Shown: one piece after another, positions 16,057 through 24,711 of the stretch
Numbering within the stretch: the first letter of the stretch is position 1
How the letters are laid out: every line of letters starts with the position of its first letter
Assembly: GCA_037968855.1 (NCBI GenBank)
Contig: JBBKWH010000033.1
Coordinates: 1-49,059 of the forward strand
Length of the DNA: 49,059 nt
Source: JBBKWH01 sp037968855
GTDB taxonomy: Bacteria; Pseudomonadota; Gammaproteobacteria; Pseudomonadales; Moraxellaceae
Direction of reading: 5' to 3'
Position numbers and translations under genes: made by a program
Notes under the pieces: generated by a model
What the model saw: only the letters and a program-made list of their open reading frames with translations
Databases searched by the model: none
What the model was told of the DNA's origin: nothing

Positions 16057-17412
16057 TTAGCGTTCAACAGTGGTGGTCAGATAAGACGCACGTGCAGCTG
16101 TTTCACAACGACGATTAAAGATCACGTCAGACGCATCATATTCGCGGCCTGCACGTGGGGTAATTGAGAGTTGATAGGGCTGGCCATCAAGCTCTTCGGA
16201 TGGCACCAACAGACCAGCAGCAACGCACTGATCCAAAAGCTCTGTACATTGCTGCGTGGATTGACGGATATGGTTACCCATGGGTTTGAGTAGGTTGCGT
16301 CGAATGATTTGGATCACACCATTGGCGGTATAGGTTTCGATTTCAGCCGCATTTGAGAGGTACAACTGGCTGTCGATACGGTCATAGCTGGTCAGCACGT
16401 CACCAAAGATCCACCGCTCCTCAAAACGGATAGGAATGATTTTCGCTTCAGCCAATCGATTAAGAACGGACTCGCTCAGCTTGTAGCCCACTTCCATGCC
16501 ACGAAAGCGAATGGGAAAGTCATAGCCTGCGATTGGAATGTGGAGAGGTGGAATACCGTTTTGATCCGTTGCAGCGTTACGCAACAATCGATAGCCCAAC
16601 TGGATACCCACAGCACTACGAAACACCTTTGGCAGATTTTGACTGGTTGCATCACGCGGCAAAGCCTTATTGCCGTTGTAATACGCTGTCACGCGTTGGT
16701 CAGTGATCGATAGCCCTTCATACAGACTTGCCATCTCAAGTGGTGGCAATGACCCATCCAACTCAAGCAGCAAATGATTATTGGCTCGATCCGCGACCGC
16801 CATCAGCATGTTCAACACGCTTAGATCGTTTATGTCCGTGAGAACCATATAGGTCGGGCGAACTGTACCGCCTGCAAACTCTTCGTAAATCTCAGACAAA
16901 TAGCCCTGTGTGACGACGCTAGGTCCAAGATTTGGGATCGGCTGCTGAGTCAGTGAGTAGTAATTTTTACTGCTCCAACTTGAACGTGGATTACCGGCAG
17001 GATTTTCAATGCCCAAAAACACGCCTTCTGGATCAGCAATATTCGCCAGATTGACACTAAAATCTGAGAAATAACCAGAACCATTGGCCACATCAGGCAA
17101 GCTACGTAAAGCGCCTCGCTTAGACGTTTCACCAGGGATTAAACCTAATGTCCCAACAACTTCATACAAGATGCTACCGTCTTCAGAGTCTCGCCAAGTT
17201 AAACGGCAAACGATATCGGACAAGGACAAGTCTTCATCCGCCTGCACACCTGTACGTGCCGTAAATGCCACATCCAAACGTACGTCGTCATCAAACACAT
17301 CAAGCATGGTGTATTCGATGGTGAGTTGAGGATTGATAATGTCTGAAAAGCCAATCTCAGTGCCGTTGACTAAAACGGTATAACTGGGCAGCGGATACTC
17401 AATTAAATTCAT
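16057..17412 (-). CDS. Tail sheath protein, main part
   Basis: 451 aa from ATG 17412 (GTG 17415 is an alternative); it overlaps the upstream stop as TGATG. The C-terminal half has sheath-like features: a DRANNHLLLEL...LSITDQRVTAYYNG core, AKIIPIRFEERWIFGDVLTSYDRIDSQLYLSNAAEIETYTANGVIQIIRRNL and a final insertion-type domain. The usual N-terminal sheath domain seems to be encoded by the separate 103-aa gene just upstream. Together they give about 550 residues, near P1 gp22 length. Capsid and sheath adjacent in one operon also fits P1. Confidence 0.6.
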   Translation of the reverse strand: MNLIEYPLPSYTVLVNGTEIGFSDIINPQLTIEYTMLDVFDDDVRLDVAFTARTGVQADEDLSLSDIVCRLTWRDSEDGSILYEVVGTLGLIPGETSKRGALRSLPDVANGSGYFSDFSVNLANIADPEGVFLGIENPAGNPRSSWSSKNYYSLTQQPIPNLGPSVVTQGYLSEIYEEFAGGTVRPTYMVLTDINDLSVLNMLMAVADRANNHLLLELDGSLPPLEMASLYEGLSITDQRVTAYYNGNKALPRDATSQNLPKVFRSAVGIQLGYRLLRNAATDQNGIPPLHIPIAGYDFPIRFRGMEVGYKLSESVLNRLAEAKIIPIRFEERWIFGDVLTSYDRIDSQLYLSNAAEIETYTANGVIQIIRRNLLKPMGNHIRQSTQQCTELLDQCVAAGLLVPSEELDGQPYQLSITPRAGREYDASDVIFNRRCETAARASYLTTTVER

Positions 17413-17723
17413 CACATATTCTCCGGATTGCCAATCATGGTATTGGTAGGTCGATGTAGCCGACGTACCCAGACTTGTGGCACACCGAGATCAAGTGCGT
17501 CTTGAATCACCTGATATGCTGGGTTTTCAGGGTCATAGCCCAAACGCGCACGAATGGTTTCTTTGCTCACTGCAAACATGCGATCTAAGCGGCCACGACG
17601 AAAATTGCCAACGACCACACCAACAGACAGATCTACCTTGGGCGTACCTGTGCTGTTATCGATGACACCTTGGTACTGCACACCCGGTGCAGCGCCAAGG
17701 ATCTTGGTGGTTTGAAAAGTCAT
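17412..17723 (-). CDS. Sheath N-terminal-domain-like protein
   Basis: 103 aa. The segment VGVVVGNFRRGRLDRMFAVS, then IRARLGYDPENPAYQVIQDALDLGVPQVWVRRL, matches the pattern of the first domain of contractile sheath proteins (small strand, cargo-orienting loop, and a strand ending in VRR/VRV). The gene ends in TGATG with the main sheath gene. It could be a true two-part sheath, a site of programmed frameshifting, or a break in a once single gene. Confidence 0.6.
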   Translation of the reverse strand: MTFQTTKILGAAPGVQYQGVIDNSTGTPKVDLSVGVVVGNFRRGRLDRMFAVSKETIRARLGYDPENPAYQVIQDALDLGVPQVWVRRLHRPTNTMIGNPENM

Positions 17724-17724
17724 A

Positions 17725-18138
17725 TCAGCTGCCCTCTTCTGGCTCAGGCGCTACAGGCTGATCAACCAACACCAACAAACGACCGCCATTCAGGTGATTC
17801 ATTTGCTCAATGTTGCGCTCAACGGTCTGGCGCATCGCTACTGATGAGATCTGGATATGGGTGGTTTTTCCTGCACCAAGCAACACCTTGGAGCGTGGCT
17901 CAGTCTTTGAAAAAACGCCTTTGTTGTGTACCCATAGGTCCAGGCTTTCCGCTTGAGCCTTTAGCACGGCGCTATCGTCTTCGGTTGGCTTAATTGGTGC
18001 GGTTGGCACAGTGCCACTTTCAGCTGTGGCAGGTGCTACGGGAGCATTGATTGGATTGGTCACACCTTCACCAGCAGCTGGGGCTGTTGGTGTGGTGGAT
18101 GAAGTTGCTGTGGTCTTGGTGGTTGGTGCTTTCGCCAT
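17725..18138 (-). CDS. Low-complexity-headed protein between capsid and sheath
   Basis: 137 aa, ATG 18138 with GAGGA 7 nt upstream. The first 50 residues are Ala/Thr/Pro-rich low complexity. From about residue 58 a compact domain follows (LDLWVHNKGVFSKTEPRSKVLLGAGKTTHIQISSVAMRQTVERNIEQMNHLNGGRLLVLV). The tail is acidic. The position between major capsid and sheath suggests a head decoration or head-tail joining role; not recognised. Confidence 0.5.
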   Translation of the reverse strand: MAKAPTTKTTATSSTTPTAPAAGEGVTNPINAPVAPATAESGTVPTAPIKPTEDDSAVLKAQAESLDLWVHNKGVFSKTEPRSKVLLGAGKTTHIQISSVAMRQTVERNIEQMNHLNGGRLLVLVDQPVAPEPEEGS

Positions 18139-18174
18139 GATCTAATCCTCTAGAAACCTAAAGAAAGCTGTCTG

Positions 18175-19938
18175 TTAAGACAGCTGTGGCAGATTGATCA
18201 TGTCGATCAGGTAAACACCATCGGCATATTGCTGGTGAGGGTTGACATCGACAGCACGACGACAGAAAAAGCCCACACCCTTTTCAAATGCCTTGTTGTT
18301 GAGATCAAGGAAGGTCGGTGGTACTGCTGTCATGCCGACAGTGGGATTGAGCTCAGGGCGGGAGCCACGCGCAATCACCATGATGGTGGCGGTAGTGGCA
18401 CCTTCTGGCAAAATCCCCGCTTGAGTGGGCAAGTGGTATAGACCACGGCCATCTGAGAATTTACCCATGCGAGTGACATTACCGTTGTTCATCACCGCAC
18501 CTTCGATCAGCTTGAACGAATCGCTTTCGTCCAGTACCGATAGCAAAATACAGGCATGATCACCGGCGACAATGTCAGTCGAACCATTGTCTAATGTGGT
18601 ATTGCGAATATTGAGTGCAGCGGTACGCAGAGTGGTATTGATAAACGCGATACCGTCTGCTGTGTTGTTGTACGAGGCTGCCAAGCCGGGATCAGCACCA
18701 CGCGCATAATCAAACTCAATGACGCGGCCTGCCTGACGCGCTTGCAGTGCCAGCAACCAAAACAGGTAATAGTTTTCTTCAAGATACTGCTTGGATTGCA
18801 ATTGCCCCATTGCAGCCGCTTGGGGAGAAATACCCAACTCGTTCTGCATCTGAGTCTGAGCGTCTACGCTGATATAGGTTTCAGCACTGCTGGGCACTGC
18901 AAAAATCGAATGCTTTTTGTAGGCAATCTCAGAATCTGGACGATTCAAGATGGGCTTTTTATTGCTGTCTTTACGCTCAAAGTCAAAGATGACCTCGGCA
19001 TGTACAACAGCATTCGCAGGTAATGCAGCAGCAAACGTCACGCTAATGTCATGGTCATCCAGATCCACCACACCGGCGCTAATGGCCAATGCTGCACCGC
19101 CTATGGTTGCGCCACGAACGGCAGTGATTTGAGTGGTACCACTGTTGGCTGATCCCGATGCTTGGTCATTGGCAACGGCCACACCATTCACGCGAATGAC
19201 CACACGCCCACCGAGGAACGGTGCAGCGGCTGAGTTGCCATCTGGTGTTTTTGTCGCTTCATTGGCATAGCGTACCCGTGGGGTCACGGTGTATTCGTTG
19301 GTCGCACCTACTTTGCTCATGGCAAAGATGCGCTTGTTGAACACAAACGAGCTACCCGCTTTGGCACCATCCAAACGATCACCTTTTTGCATCCCTGCAA
19401 AGTCACTGCCCGCCACAATATTGGCAATTAGGAAAGGTAATTCGTTGGAGCCTTTGGGGTTTGGCAACTGGGAAAAGAATGGTAAGCCGGTACTCAGACG
19501 CGTGCTGATGGTCACCTGTACCATTTCAGGTACGACAGACAGCTGTTCATGGTGAGCGTTGGTCAAGCTATCGAGTGCTGATTGAAACTGAGCATCACCA
19601 AGCATTGATGCAGCCTCGCACAATGCAGCTGCCATCAAAGTATGATCCGGCATATCACCGCCATTACTGGCCTGATACGCTTTAACGCCAAATTCCAGAC
19701 CGTCCAACACTGCTTCACGCGCTTCTTTGGACTGCATCGCCGGATGCGCAAAAATCTTTTGTAGGCTGGCTGGCATGCTGGCTTGACCAGCACCCACCAT
19801 CAGGCTGTCTAAGGCTTGCTCAAACTTATTACCAGCCTCTTTGGACTTCTTAAAATTCGTCCAAAAGTGTTCAGTCATGGCGACTTCACGCAACACCTCG
19901 TTGTGGACTGCCAAATCTTCTTTATTTACTTGCGACAT
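18175..19938 (-). CDS. Major capsid protein
   Basis: 587 aa, first gene of operon 3, ATG 19938 with GAGGA 8 nt upstream. The N-terminal 115 residues are helical, like a delta domain that may be removed by the prohead protease. A body with many capsid-like strands follows, with a Gly/Ala-rich inserted domain at about 235-330 (GGRVVIRVNGVAVANDQ, GAALAISAGVVDLDDHDISVTF) resembling an Ig-like insertion. The C-terminus (FFCRRAVDVNPHQQYADGVYLIDMINL) fits a P-domain strand. Size and sheath adjacency parallel P1 gp23. Confidence 0.65.
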   Translation of the reverse strand: MSQVNKEDLAVHNEVLREVAMTEHFWTNFKKSKEAGNKFEQALDSLMVGAGQASMPASLQKIFAHPAMQSKEAREAVLDGLEFGVKAYQASNGGDMPDHTLMAAALCEAASMLGDAQFQSALDSLTNAHHEQLSVVPEMVQVTISTRLSTGLPFFSQLPNPKGSNELPFLIANIVAGSDFAGMQKGDRLDGAKAGSSFVFNKRIFAMSKVGATNEYTVTPRVRYANEATKTPDGNSAAAPFLGGRVVIRVNGVAVANDQASGSANSGTTQITAVRGATIGGAALAISAGVVDLDDHDISVTFAAALPANAVVHAEVIFDFERKDSNKKPILNRPDSEIAYKKHSIFAVPSSAETYISVDAQTQMQNELGISPQAAAMGQLQSKQYLEENYYLFWLLALQARQAGRVIEFDYARGADPGLAASYNNTADGIAFINTTLRTAALNIRNTTLDNGSTDIVAGDHACILLSVLDESDSFKLIEGAVMNNGNVTRMGKFSDGRGLYHLPTQAGILPEGATTATIMVIARGSRPELNPTVGMTAVPPTFLDLNNKAFEKGVGFFCRRAVDVNPHQQYADGVYLIDMINLPQLS

Positions 19939-19944
19939 GCTCAG

Positions 19945-20006
19945 ATCCTCATGTGCCCGACTGGGCGTGCTATGGCATCAATACCCAGATGGGCGATGAT
20001 GAGGAT
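19945..20006 (-). promoter_or_regulatory. Three-way-junction leader sequestering the capsid Shine-Dalgarno
   Basis: In the leftward mRNA, ATCCTCAT (19999-20006) pairs perfectly with ATGAGGAT (19945-19952), which contains the ribosome site of the capsid gene. Inside, CATCA/TGATG with CCCA/TGGG and GCCC/GGGC form two further hairpins. It starts 31 nt after the late element. Confidence 0.6.
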
Positions 20007-20036
20007 GTTGAGGGGTCAAGATGGTGGGGATTGGTG

Positions 20037-20045
20037 GGTTTGCGC
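20037..20045 (-). promoter_or_regulatory. Late-operon promoter element, operon 3
   Basis: GCGCAAACC on the minus strand, 98 nt upstream of ATG 19938. CATCTT follows after 13 nt as the likely -10, identical in sequence and spacing to operon 2. Confidence 0.7.
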
Positions 20046-20249
20046 GAGTTTTTTAAGGAGCTTATTAGGGGCTATGTGCTTGGAGGGGTTGCTTTTTTTG
20101 GATTAGTGGTTGAAAGTCCATCTCACAGGAATCAAGCTCTTATTCTAATACAATCCATTGTCCAGCTATGAATTGCTCATTCTTAATTAGAAGGCTTTTT
20201 TATAAAGCGGCAATTTTTGGACAATTAATCAATCTAAGAGGAAGAAATC

Positions 20250-22757
20250 ATGGTGGATTTTAACAAACTACGAACTCTGCAAAAAAAAACAAAACCAATA
20301 GAGCCATCAGAAATTTTTAGGCGACTTCCAAAACCTCTTGGCATAAATGATCTATACACCAGTCAAGCTGAGGTCCTTGGGGATTGGTTCAACAATCGTA
20401 ACGATAAAGATGTAGTAGTTAAGCTGCATACAGGGGGAGGAAAAACATTAGTCGGACTTTTATTGGCGCAATCGACAATTAACGAAAAATCAGAGCCTGT
20501 TTTATATCTAGCCCCAACAACTCAGCTTGTCAAGCAGACGATTGAAAAAGCTATGTCTCTAGGAATTCATGCTGTTCCTTATGAAAAAGGCCAGCCTCTC
20601 AATAGTGATTTTGTAAACTCAAATGCCATAATGGTTGGGACTTATCATTGTCTTTTTAATGGAAAAAGTAAGTTTGGAATAAGCGGTAACGCTCACCCTC
20701 AAAAAGTCGGCGCGATTATACTTGATGATGCACACGCTGCTTTCTCAATAATTCGTGACTCATTCACATTGGAAGTGTCGTCCACTGATGAGCACGAAAA
20801 ATTCCTTGAGCTTACGGGGCTATTTCGCCAATCCTTTAAAGACTCAGGCAAGATTGGTACTTTTGAAGACATCATTTCTGGAAATGAATCCTATATTTTG
20901 GAAGTACCTTATTGGGTTTGGCACGAAAAGATGGATGCTGTTCGTGAACAGCTCAGAAAAGATGCTAAAAATAAATATCCATTGGTTTGGCCACTATTGC
21001 GTGACAATCTTTTCCTGTGTCACGCGTTAATTAGCAAAGACAGTTTCACTATAACTCCTATACTACCTCTCATGAATTTGTTTCCAACTTTTTCAGATGC
21101 ACCTAGAAGAATATATATGTCTGCCACTATGGCAGATGATAGCGACATCATACGATTTTTTGATGCAAGCCCAGAACTTGTAAAAAAATCACTGACCTCT
21201 CGATCCTTGGCGGGGGTTAGTGAGCGTATGATTTTAACTCCAGAGCTCATGGCATTTGAATTCGATGCACACGATATAACAAAAAAAATTCTCAAGCAGG
21301 TTTCAGAGAAAATGAATCATGGATCTGTTGTTCTGGTGACTTCAGAGAAGTCTTCCGCCCAGTGGATCGATACGTGCCAAGTGGCAAAAGGCGCAGAAGT
21401 TGAAAAACTCGTTGGTAGCTTACAACAAGGAAGCTCTTATGGTCCTGTAGTGTTTGCTAATAGATACGATGGGATCGATTTACCAGGAAACTCTTGCAGA
21501 CTACTAGTCATGAGTGGTCTTCCGGCAGGTACTTCAAACTATGAATTATTTAGATCAAGTGCATTATATGGAGGTACAACAATTACTAAAATGCTTGCTC
21601 AAAGAATTGAGCAAGGAATTGGTAGAGGAGCAAGGGGTTCTGGGGATTATTGTGTAATTTTTCTTATTGGTCCTGATCTAGCTGGTTGGATTGCAAAGGA
21701 TGCAAATTTCAAGTTCCTAACAAGTGCAACTAAAGCGCAGCTTGAAATTGGATCAGTAATAAGTAGAGAAATTAATAGCCTATCTGACTTATGGGAAACC
21801 ATTCAACGTAGCTTTAAACGAGATAATCAATGGACTGAATACCACGCGGAAAGACTAGCTGAACTTGTCGATGAAAACCATGATACTGAAGTAATTTTCA
21901 CTCAGGCTGGAAAAGAGAGAAAGGCAGTAAATTTATGGCGAGATGGCTATCACCAAAAAGCTATTACTAAGTTGGAGGACATTACTAACGACTCATCATT
22001 AGATTCACAAACCCGCGGCTGGATGAAGCAGCTTTCTGCCAGAATAACAGATCAATGGGGAAACCATAATCATGCGGAGGACTTGCAAAGACAGGCATAC
22101 TCTCTAAATAGCAATCTTACTAGGCCAAAAACCGCACCTGTTTATCAGCCTCTACAAAGTCCAAGCAAACAATCAAGCGCGATTATAGCTCGTTTGGCAC
22201 AGTATAACCCTAGAATGCGGAGGGGATTTTTAAACGACTTTGAAAATATAGTGTCAAATCTTCATGAGAATTCATCTGCAAACCAATTTGAAAAATCATT
22301 GCATGAACTTGCACCTATGTTAGGATTCAAATCTGAGCGTCATGATCATAATGGTAATGGCCCAGATTTATTATGGCTACTGCCAGAAAAAATAGGTCTA
22401 GTAATTGAAGCAAAAAGTCGTAAAAAAACCAAAAATCCTCTAACCAAAGAGGAACATGGTCAGTTACTTGTGGCAGGCCAGTGGTTTGAAACACACTATC
22501 GTGACTACACTTGTTTTCGTGTAAGCGTACATGCAAAAAACAAGGCTACCCAGCAGGCAGTTGCAGAAACATCGTATGCTCTAACATATGTGAGCTTAGC
22601 AAAAATAGTCAGTGATGCTAGAGCGCTATTGAAGAGTTTAGTTGATTCGCAACTACCCACAGAGGATTTAGAAATAGAGTGTGAACGCCTGATGTCTACC
22701 TCTTCGCTGAAAGCAAACGTTTTCGTGCAGAACTATCTAGTTCCTTTCGAGGTTTAA
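20250..22757 (+). CDS. SF2 helicase-nuclease, candidate single-gene defence protein
   Basis: 835 aa, ATG 20250 with AGAGGA 7 nt upstream. Helicase motifs: Walker A HTGGGKT (60-66), DEAH-box variant DDAH (159-162), SAT (291-293), VMSGLP (419-424) and QGIGRGAR (454-461), most like the Rad3/DinG side of SF2. After a helical linker, residues about 675-750 look like a PD-(D/E)xK nuclease (LGFKSERHDHNGNGPD, D705; VIEAKSRKK, E719-K721). The gene is AT-rich, alone, and opposite to the late genes, between operons 3 and 4. This is typical of phage-borne anti-phage genes; the exact system is not recognised. Ordinary DNA repair is the alternative. Confidence 0.75.
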   Translation: MVDFNKLRTLQKKTKPIEPSEIFRRLPKPLGINDLYTSQAEVLGDWFNNRNDKDVVVKLHTGGGKTLVGLLLAQSTINEKSEPVLYLAPTTQLVKQTIEKAMSLGIHAVPYEKGQPLNSDFVNSNAIMVGTYHCLFNGKSKFGISGNAHPQKVGAIILDDAHAAFSIIRDSFTLEVSSTDEHEKFLELTGLFRQSFKDSGKIGTFEDIISGNESYILEVPYWVWHEKMDAVREQLRKDAKNKYPLVWPLLRDNLFLCHALISKDSFTITPILPLMNLFPTFSDAPRRIYMSATMADDSDIIRFFDASPELVKKSLTSRSLAGVSERMILTPELMAFEFDAHDITKKILKQVSEKMNHGSVVLVTSEKSSAQWIDTCQVAKGAEVEKLVGSLQQGSSYGPVVFANRYDGIDLPGNSCRLLVMSGLPAGTSNYELFRSSALYGGTTITKMLAQRIEQGIGRGARGSGDYCVIFLIGPDLAGWIAKDANFKFLTSATKAQLEIGSVISREINSLSDLWETIQRSFKRDNQWTEYHAERLAELVDENHDTEVIFTQAGKERKAVNLWRDGYHQKAITKLEDITNDSSLDSQTRGWMKQLSARITDQWGNHNHAEDLQRQAYSLNSNLTRPKTAPVYQPLQSPSKQSSAIIARLAQYNPRMRRGFLNDFENIVSNLHENSSANQFEKSLHELAPMLGFKSERHDHNGNGPDLLWLLPEKIGLVIEAKSRKKTKNPLTKEEHGQLLVAGQWFETHYRDYTCFRVSVHAKNKATQQAVAETSYALTYVSLAKIVSDARALLKSLVDSQLPTEDLEIECERLMSTSSLKANVFVQNYLVPFEV

Positions 22758-22802
22758 CTGGTCTTTTACAGGTCGAATTCACAAAAGTCTAAAAATACCT
22801 TT

Positions 22803-22818
22803 GTTTGGCTATCCAAAC
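22803..22818. terminator. Weak terminator between helicase gene and operon 4
   Basis: GTTTGG/CCAAAC stem with a 4-nt loop holding the operon 4 stop codon. On the minus strand it is followed within a few bases by a T run. Also serves the convergent helicase gene, less well. Confidence 0.4.
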
Positions 22819-23342
22819 GGCTCCAAATACTCCAACTCATCCCTCTTCGCCAGCACATAGCGGACTCCATAGTCCGCCATTGCACTACTGCCAATACGAT
22901 CCATCACCTCAAATCCAATCAACGCGCTTTTACCCAAATGCACCATCAGTGCATCGCCAATGTCCAACTCCCAGTTGGGTAAATGACATCGCCATAGGTT
23001 TTTGGGTGTGTTGTGGTCGTACGGCTCCACCAAACCCGTCACCACCACACTATCCATGTCCACAGCTGCGTTATTTTCAAAGATACGTCCACCGCTAAAC
23101 TGCTCAACCAGCATCAGCTTGGCACGCCCCAGTAATCCATATTCAATAGCATGATCATCTTGGTTATTGATTGGCCCTAGCCCACCCCAACTCTCATCGT
23201 GGCGATCTACCCCACTGGTGGCTTCTACCACTTGCTTGCGATACACAAAACAATCCATCGAGGCCAAGGCGGTCATCACGATGGACCGAACAGCCAAGCG
23301 CCGACCTTTGGCAACTTGTTCTAATACAGGCTTCATACTCAT
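22809..23342 (-). CDS. Late protein of unknown function
   Basis: 177 aa; the start overlaps the upstream stop as ATGA. The sequence is beta-rich with a single Cys near the start (SMDCFVYRK) and a run of hydrophobic strands (SVVVTGLVEPY, WELDIGDALMVHLGKSALIGFEVMDRIG, YGVRYVLAKRDELEYLEPFG). The C-terminus could be a small beta-barrel such as a connector or stopper. Last gene of operon 4, with the fibre gene. No family recognised. Confidence 0.5.
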   Translation of the reverse strand: MSMKPVLEQVAKGRRLAVRSIVMTALASMDCFVYRKQVVEATSGVDRHDESWGGLGPINNQDDHAIEYGLLGRAKLMLVEQFSGGRIFENNAAVDMDSVVVTGLVEPYDHNTPKNLWRCHLPNWELDIGDALMVHLGKSALIGFEVMDRIGSSAMADYGVRYVLAKRDELEYLEPFG

Positions 23343-24421
23343 GGCTTGGCCAATCCTCGGATCAGATTTTGATAAACGTCACCAGTCAACAAACCAGCTT
23401 TGTGGGCTGCTTCCAACTGCTTGACGCTTTCTTGGTATAGACGGGTGACATCTCCCCGCTTGGCTTGTTCCGCTGCGAGCTTCTGGGCTTCTTTGATTGC
23501 TTGGGCACGCATCCGGTGGATAACAGATGGCTTTTCATGGGACGCTTGTACCGCATGGCGCTTGTGGTGAGCGGTGGCCTGTTGCTGCTCCAGCTGCTGT
23601 TTAACCTGTGCGGGTGTGAGGCGTTGTGATTTATCCCGATCTGGCGTATTGGATCGGTCTTTATCAATGCAAGTTTTGAGATACACCGCTCCTTGTGGCG
23701 AGGTGATTTTTTGCATCACCCGTAGCACATGCTTACAGGCTAAACCGATCAAATTAGGGTTGGTGATTTTTGGAAAGCCACGCTCATCCTCACCATGATT
23801 ATATTTACCCAAGGTGGCGATATAACGAAAACGATAACGGTGGTGCTCACAGTCGCAATCAAAGCGCACACGACCATTTGCTACCTCTTGCCGAATCTTG
23901 CTTAGGCTCCACGACTTTGCACCCGTCACCGCTTGGGCATAATCTACAAACTCAATATCAACATAATGGCGGTCTTTTTTACTCTCTGGTCCTGCATTGG
24001 TGATATAGCGAACCACGTTATTTTTACGCGCGAACTCAGTGGCCAGACGAATCTGCTCTGTCGAGCGTTTGCGGTCTGCATCAAAGGACCAATCAATCAC
24101 CTGTTGGGGCTTTATTCCCCCTGCAAACTTCTCTTGGGCAGTTTGAATATTGGCAGCAAAGGCTTTGAGATCATCTTCATGGATCTTGCGAGCTTTACCG
24201 CCTAGTGTGGTGTACAGCATACGGGTGGCATCGTAGCTCCCCGCAATATCACTAGGCCGTAAAATGACTGAGGGTTTTTCAGGTAAATCTAATTCAGCCG
24301 CTGCCCGATTTTTACGCTGTGATGCTTGGATCTTCTTTTGGCTACTGGCAAGGTTTTTGTCCTTGGTCATCTTTTCCAAAGAAGCCTTAAGCTGGCGCTG
24401 ACGATCATCAAAGCCTGCCAT
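23339..24421 (-). CDS. Virion-operon protein with SWIM-like zinc motif
   Basis: 360 aa. Residues 189-231 form CxC-x37-CxH (FDCDCEHHRYRFRYIA ... GLACKHVLRVM), the spacing of a SWIM zinc finger, used by other proteins for DNA or protein binding. The N-terminus is basic and helical. The C-terminal 120 residues are Gln/Lys/Ala-rich helices. It shares one base with the upstream stop (TAATG). A head-internal or DNA-binding virion protein is plausible; I infer this from the zinc motif and operon only. Confidence 0.5.
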   Translation of the reverse strand: MAGFDDRQRQLKASLEKMTKDKNLASSQKKIQASQRKNRAAAELDLPEKPSVILRPSDIAGSYDATRMLYTTLGGKARKIHEDDLKAFAANIQTAQEKFAGGIKPQQVIDWSFDADRKRSTEQIRLATEFARKNNVVRYITNAGPESKKDRHYVDIEFVDYAQAVTGAKSWSLSKIRQEVANGRVRFDCDCEHHRYRFRYIATLGKYNHGEDERGFPKITNPNLIGLACKHVLRVMQKITSPQGAVYLKTCIDKDRSNTPDRDKSQRLTPAQVKQQLEQQQATAHHKRHAVQASHEKPSVIHRMRAQAIKEAQKLAAEQAKRGDVTRLYQESVKQLEAAHKAGLLTGDVYQNLIRGLAKP

Positions 24422-24702
24422 TATCCGGTCACTCCGTACAGGCGTTTGATCTGTGCCACCACTGCACCGACTGGCAATAACAATTCGCCTTCAGGCACAG
24501 GATCATCAATGCTTGATAGCCCTGCTGCAATCATCACCACATCGGCATAACTGCGCGTGGCGTAGGCTCGCCAACTGATCAAGGTAGGATCTGCAAGCTC
24601 ATCAGGCATCACTTGGTACAAGATGTACTGTCCAGACTGCCCACGTGTGCGAAGCTGGGCAATCAATTGGATGATGGCTGTGCGGTAGGCATTGATGCTC
24701 AT
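24421..24702 (-). CDS. Small late protein of unknown function
   Basis: 93 aa from ATG 24702, preferred over ATG 24708 because GAGGG then lies 6 nt upstream. Helical start (INAYRTAIIQLIAQLRTRG), a Pro/Leu-rich middle, and a final helix. Located between the tail fibre and the SWIM-like protein. No domain recognised. Confidence 0.5.
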   Translation of the reverse strand: MSINAYRTAIIQLIAQLRTRGQSGQYILYQVMPDELADPTLISWRAYATRSYADVVMIAAGLSSIDDPVPEGELLLPVGAVVAQIKRLYGVTG

Positions 24703-24711
24703 CACCATCCC

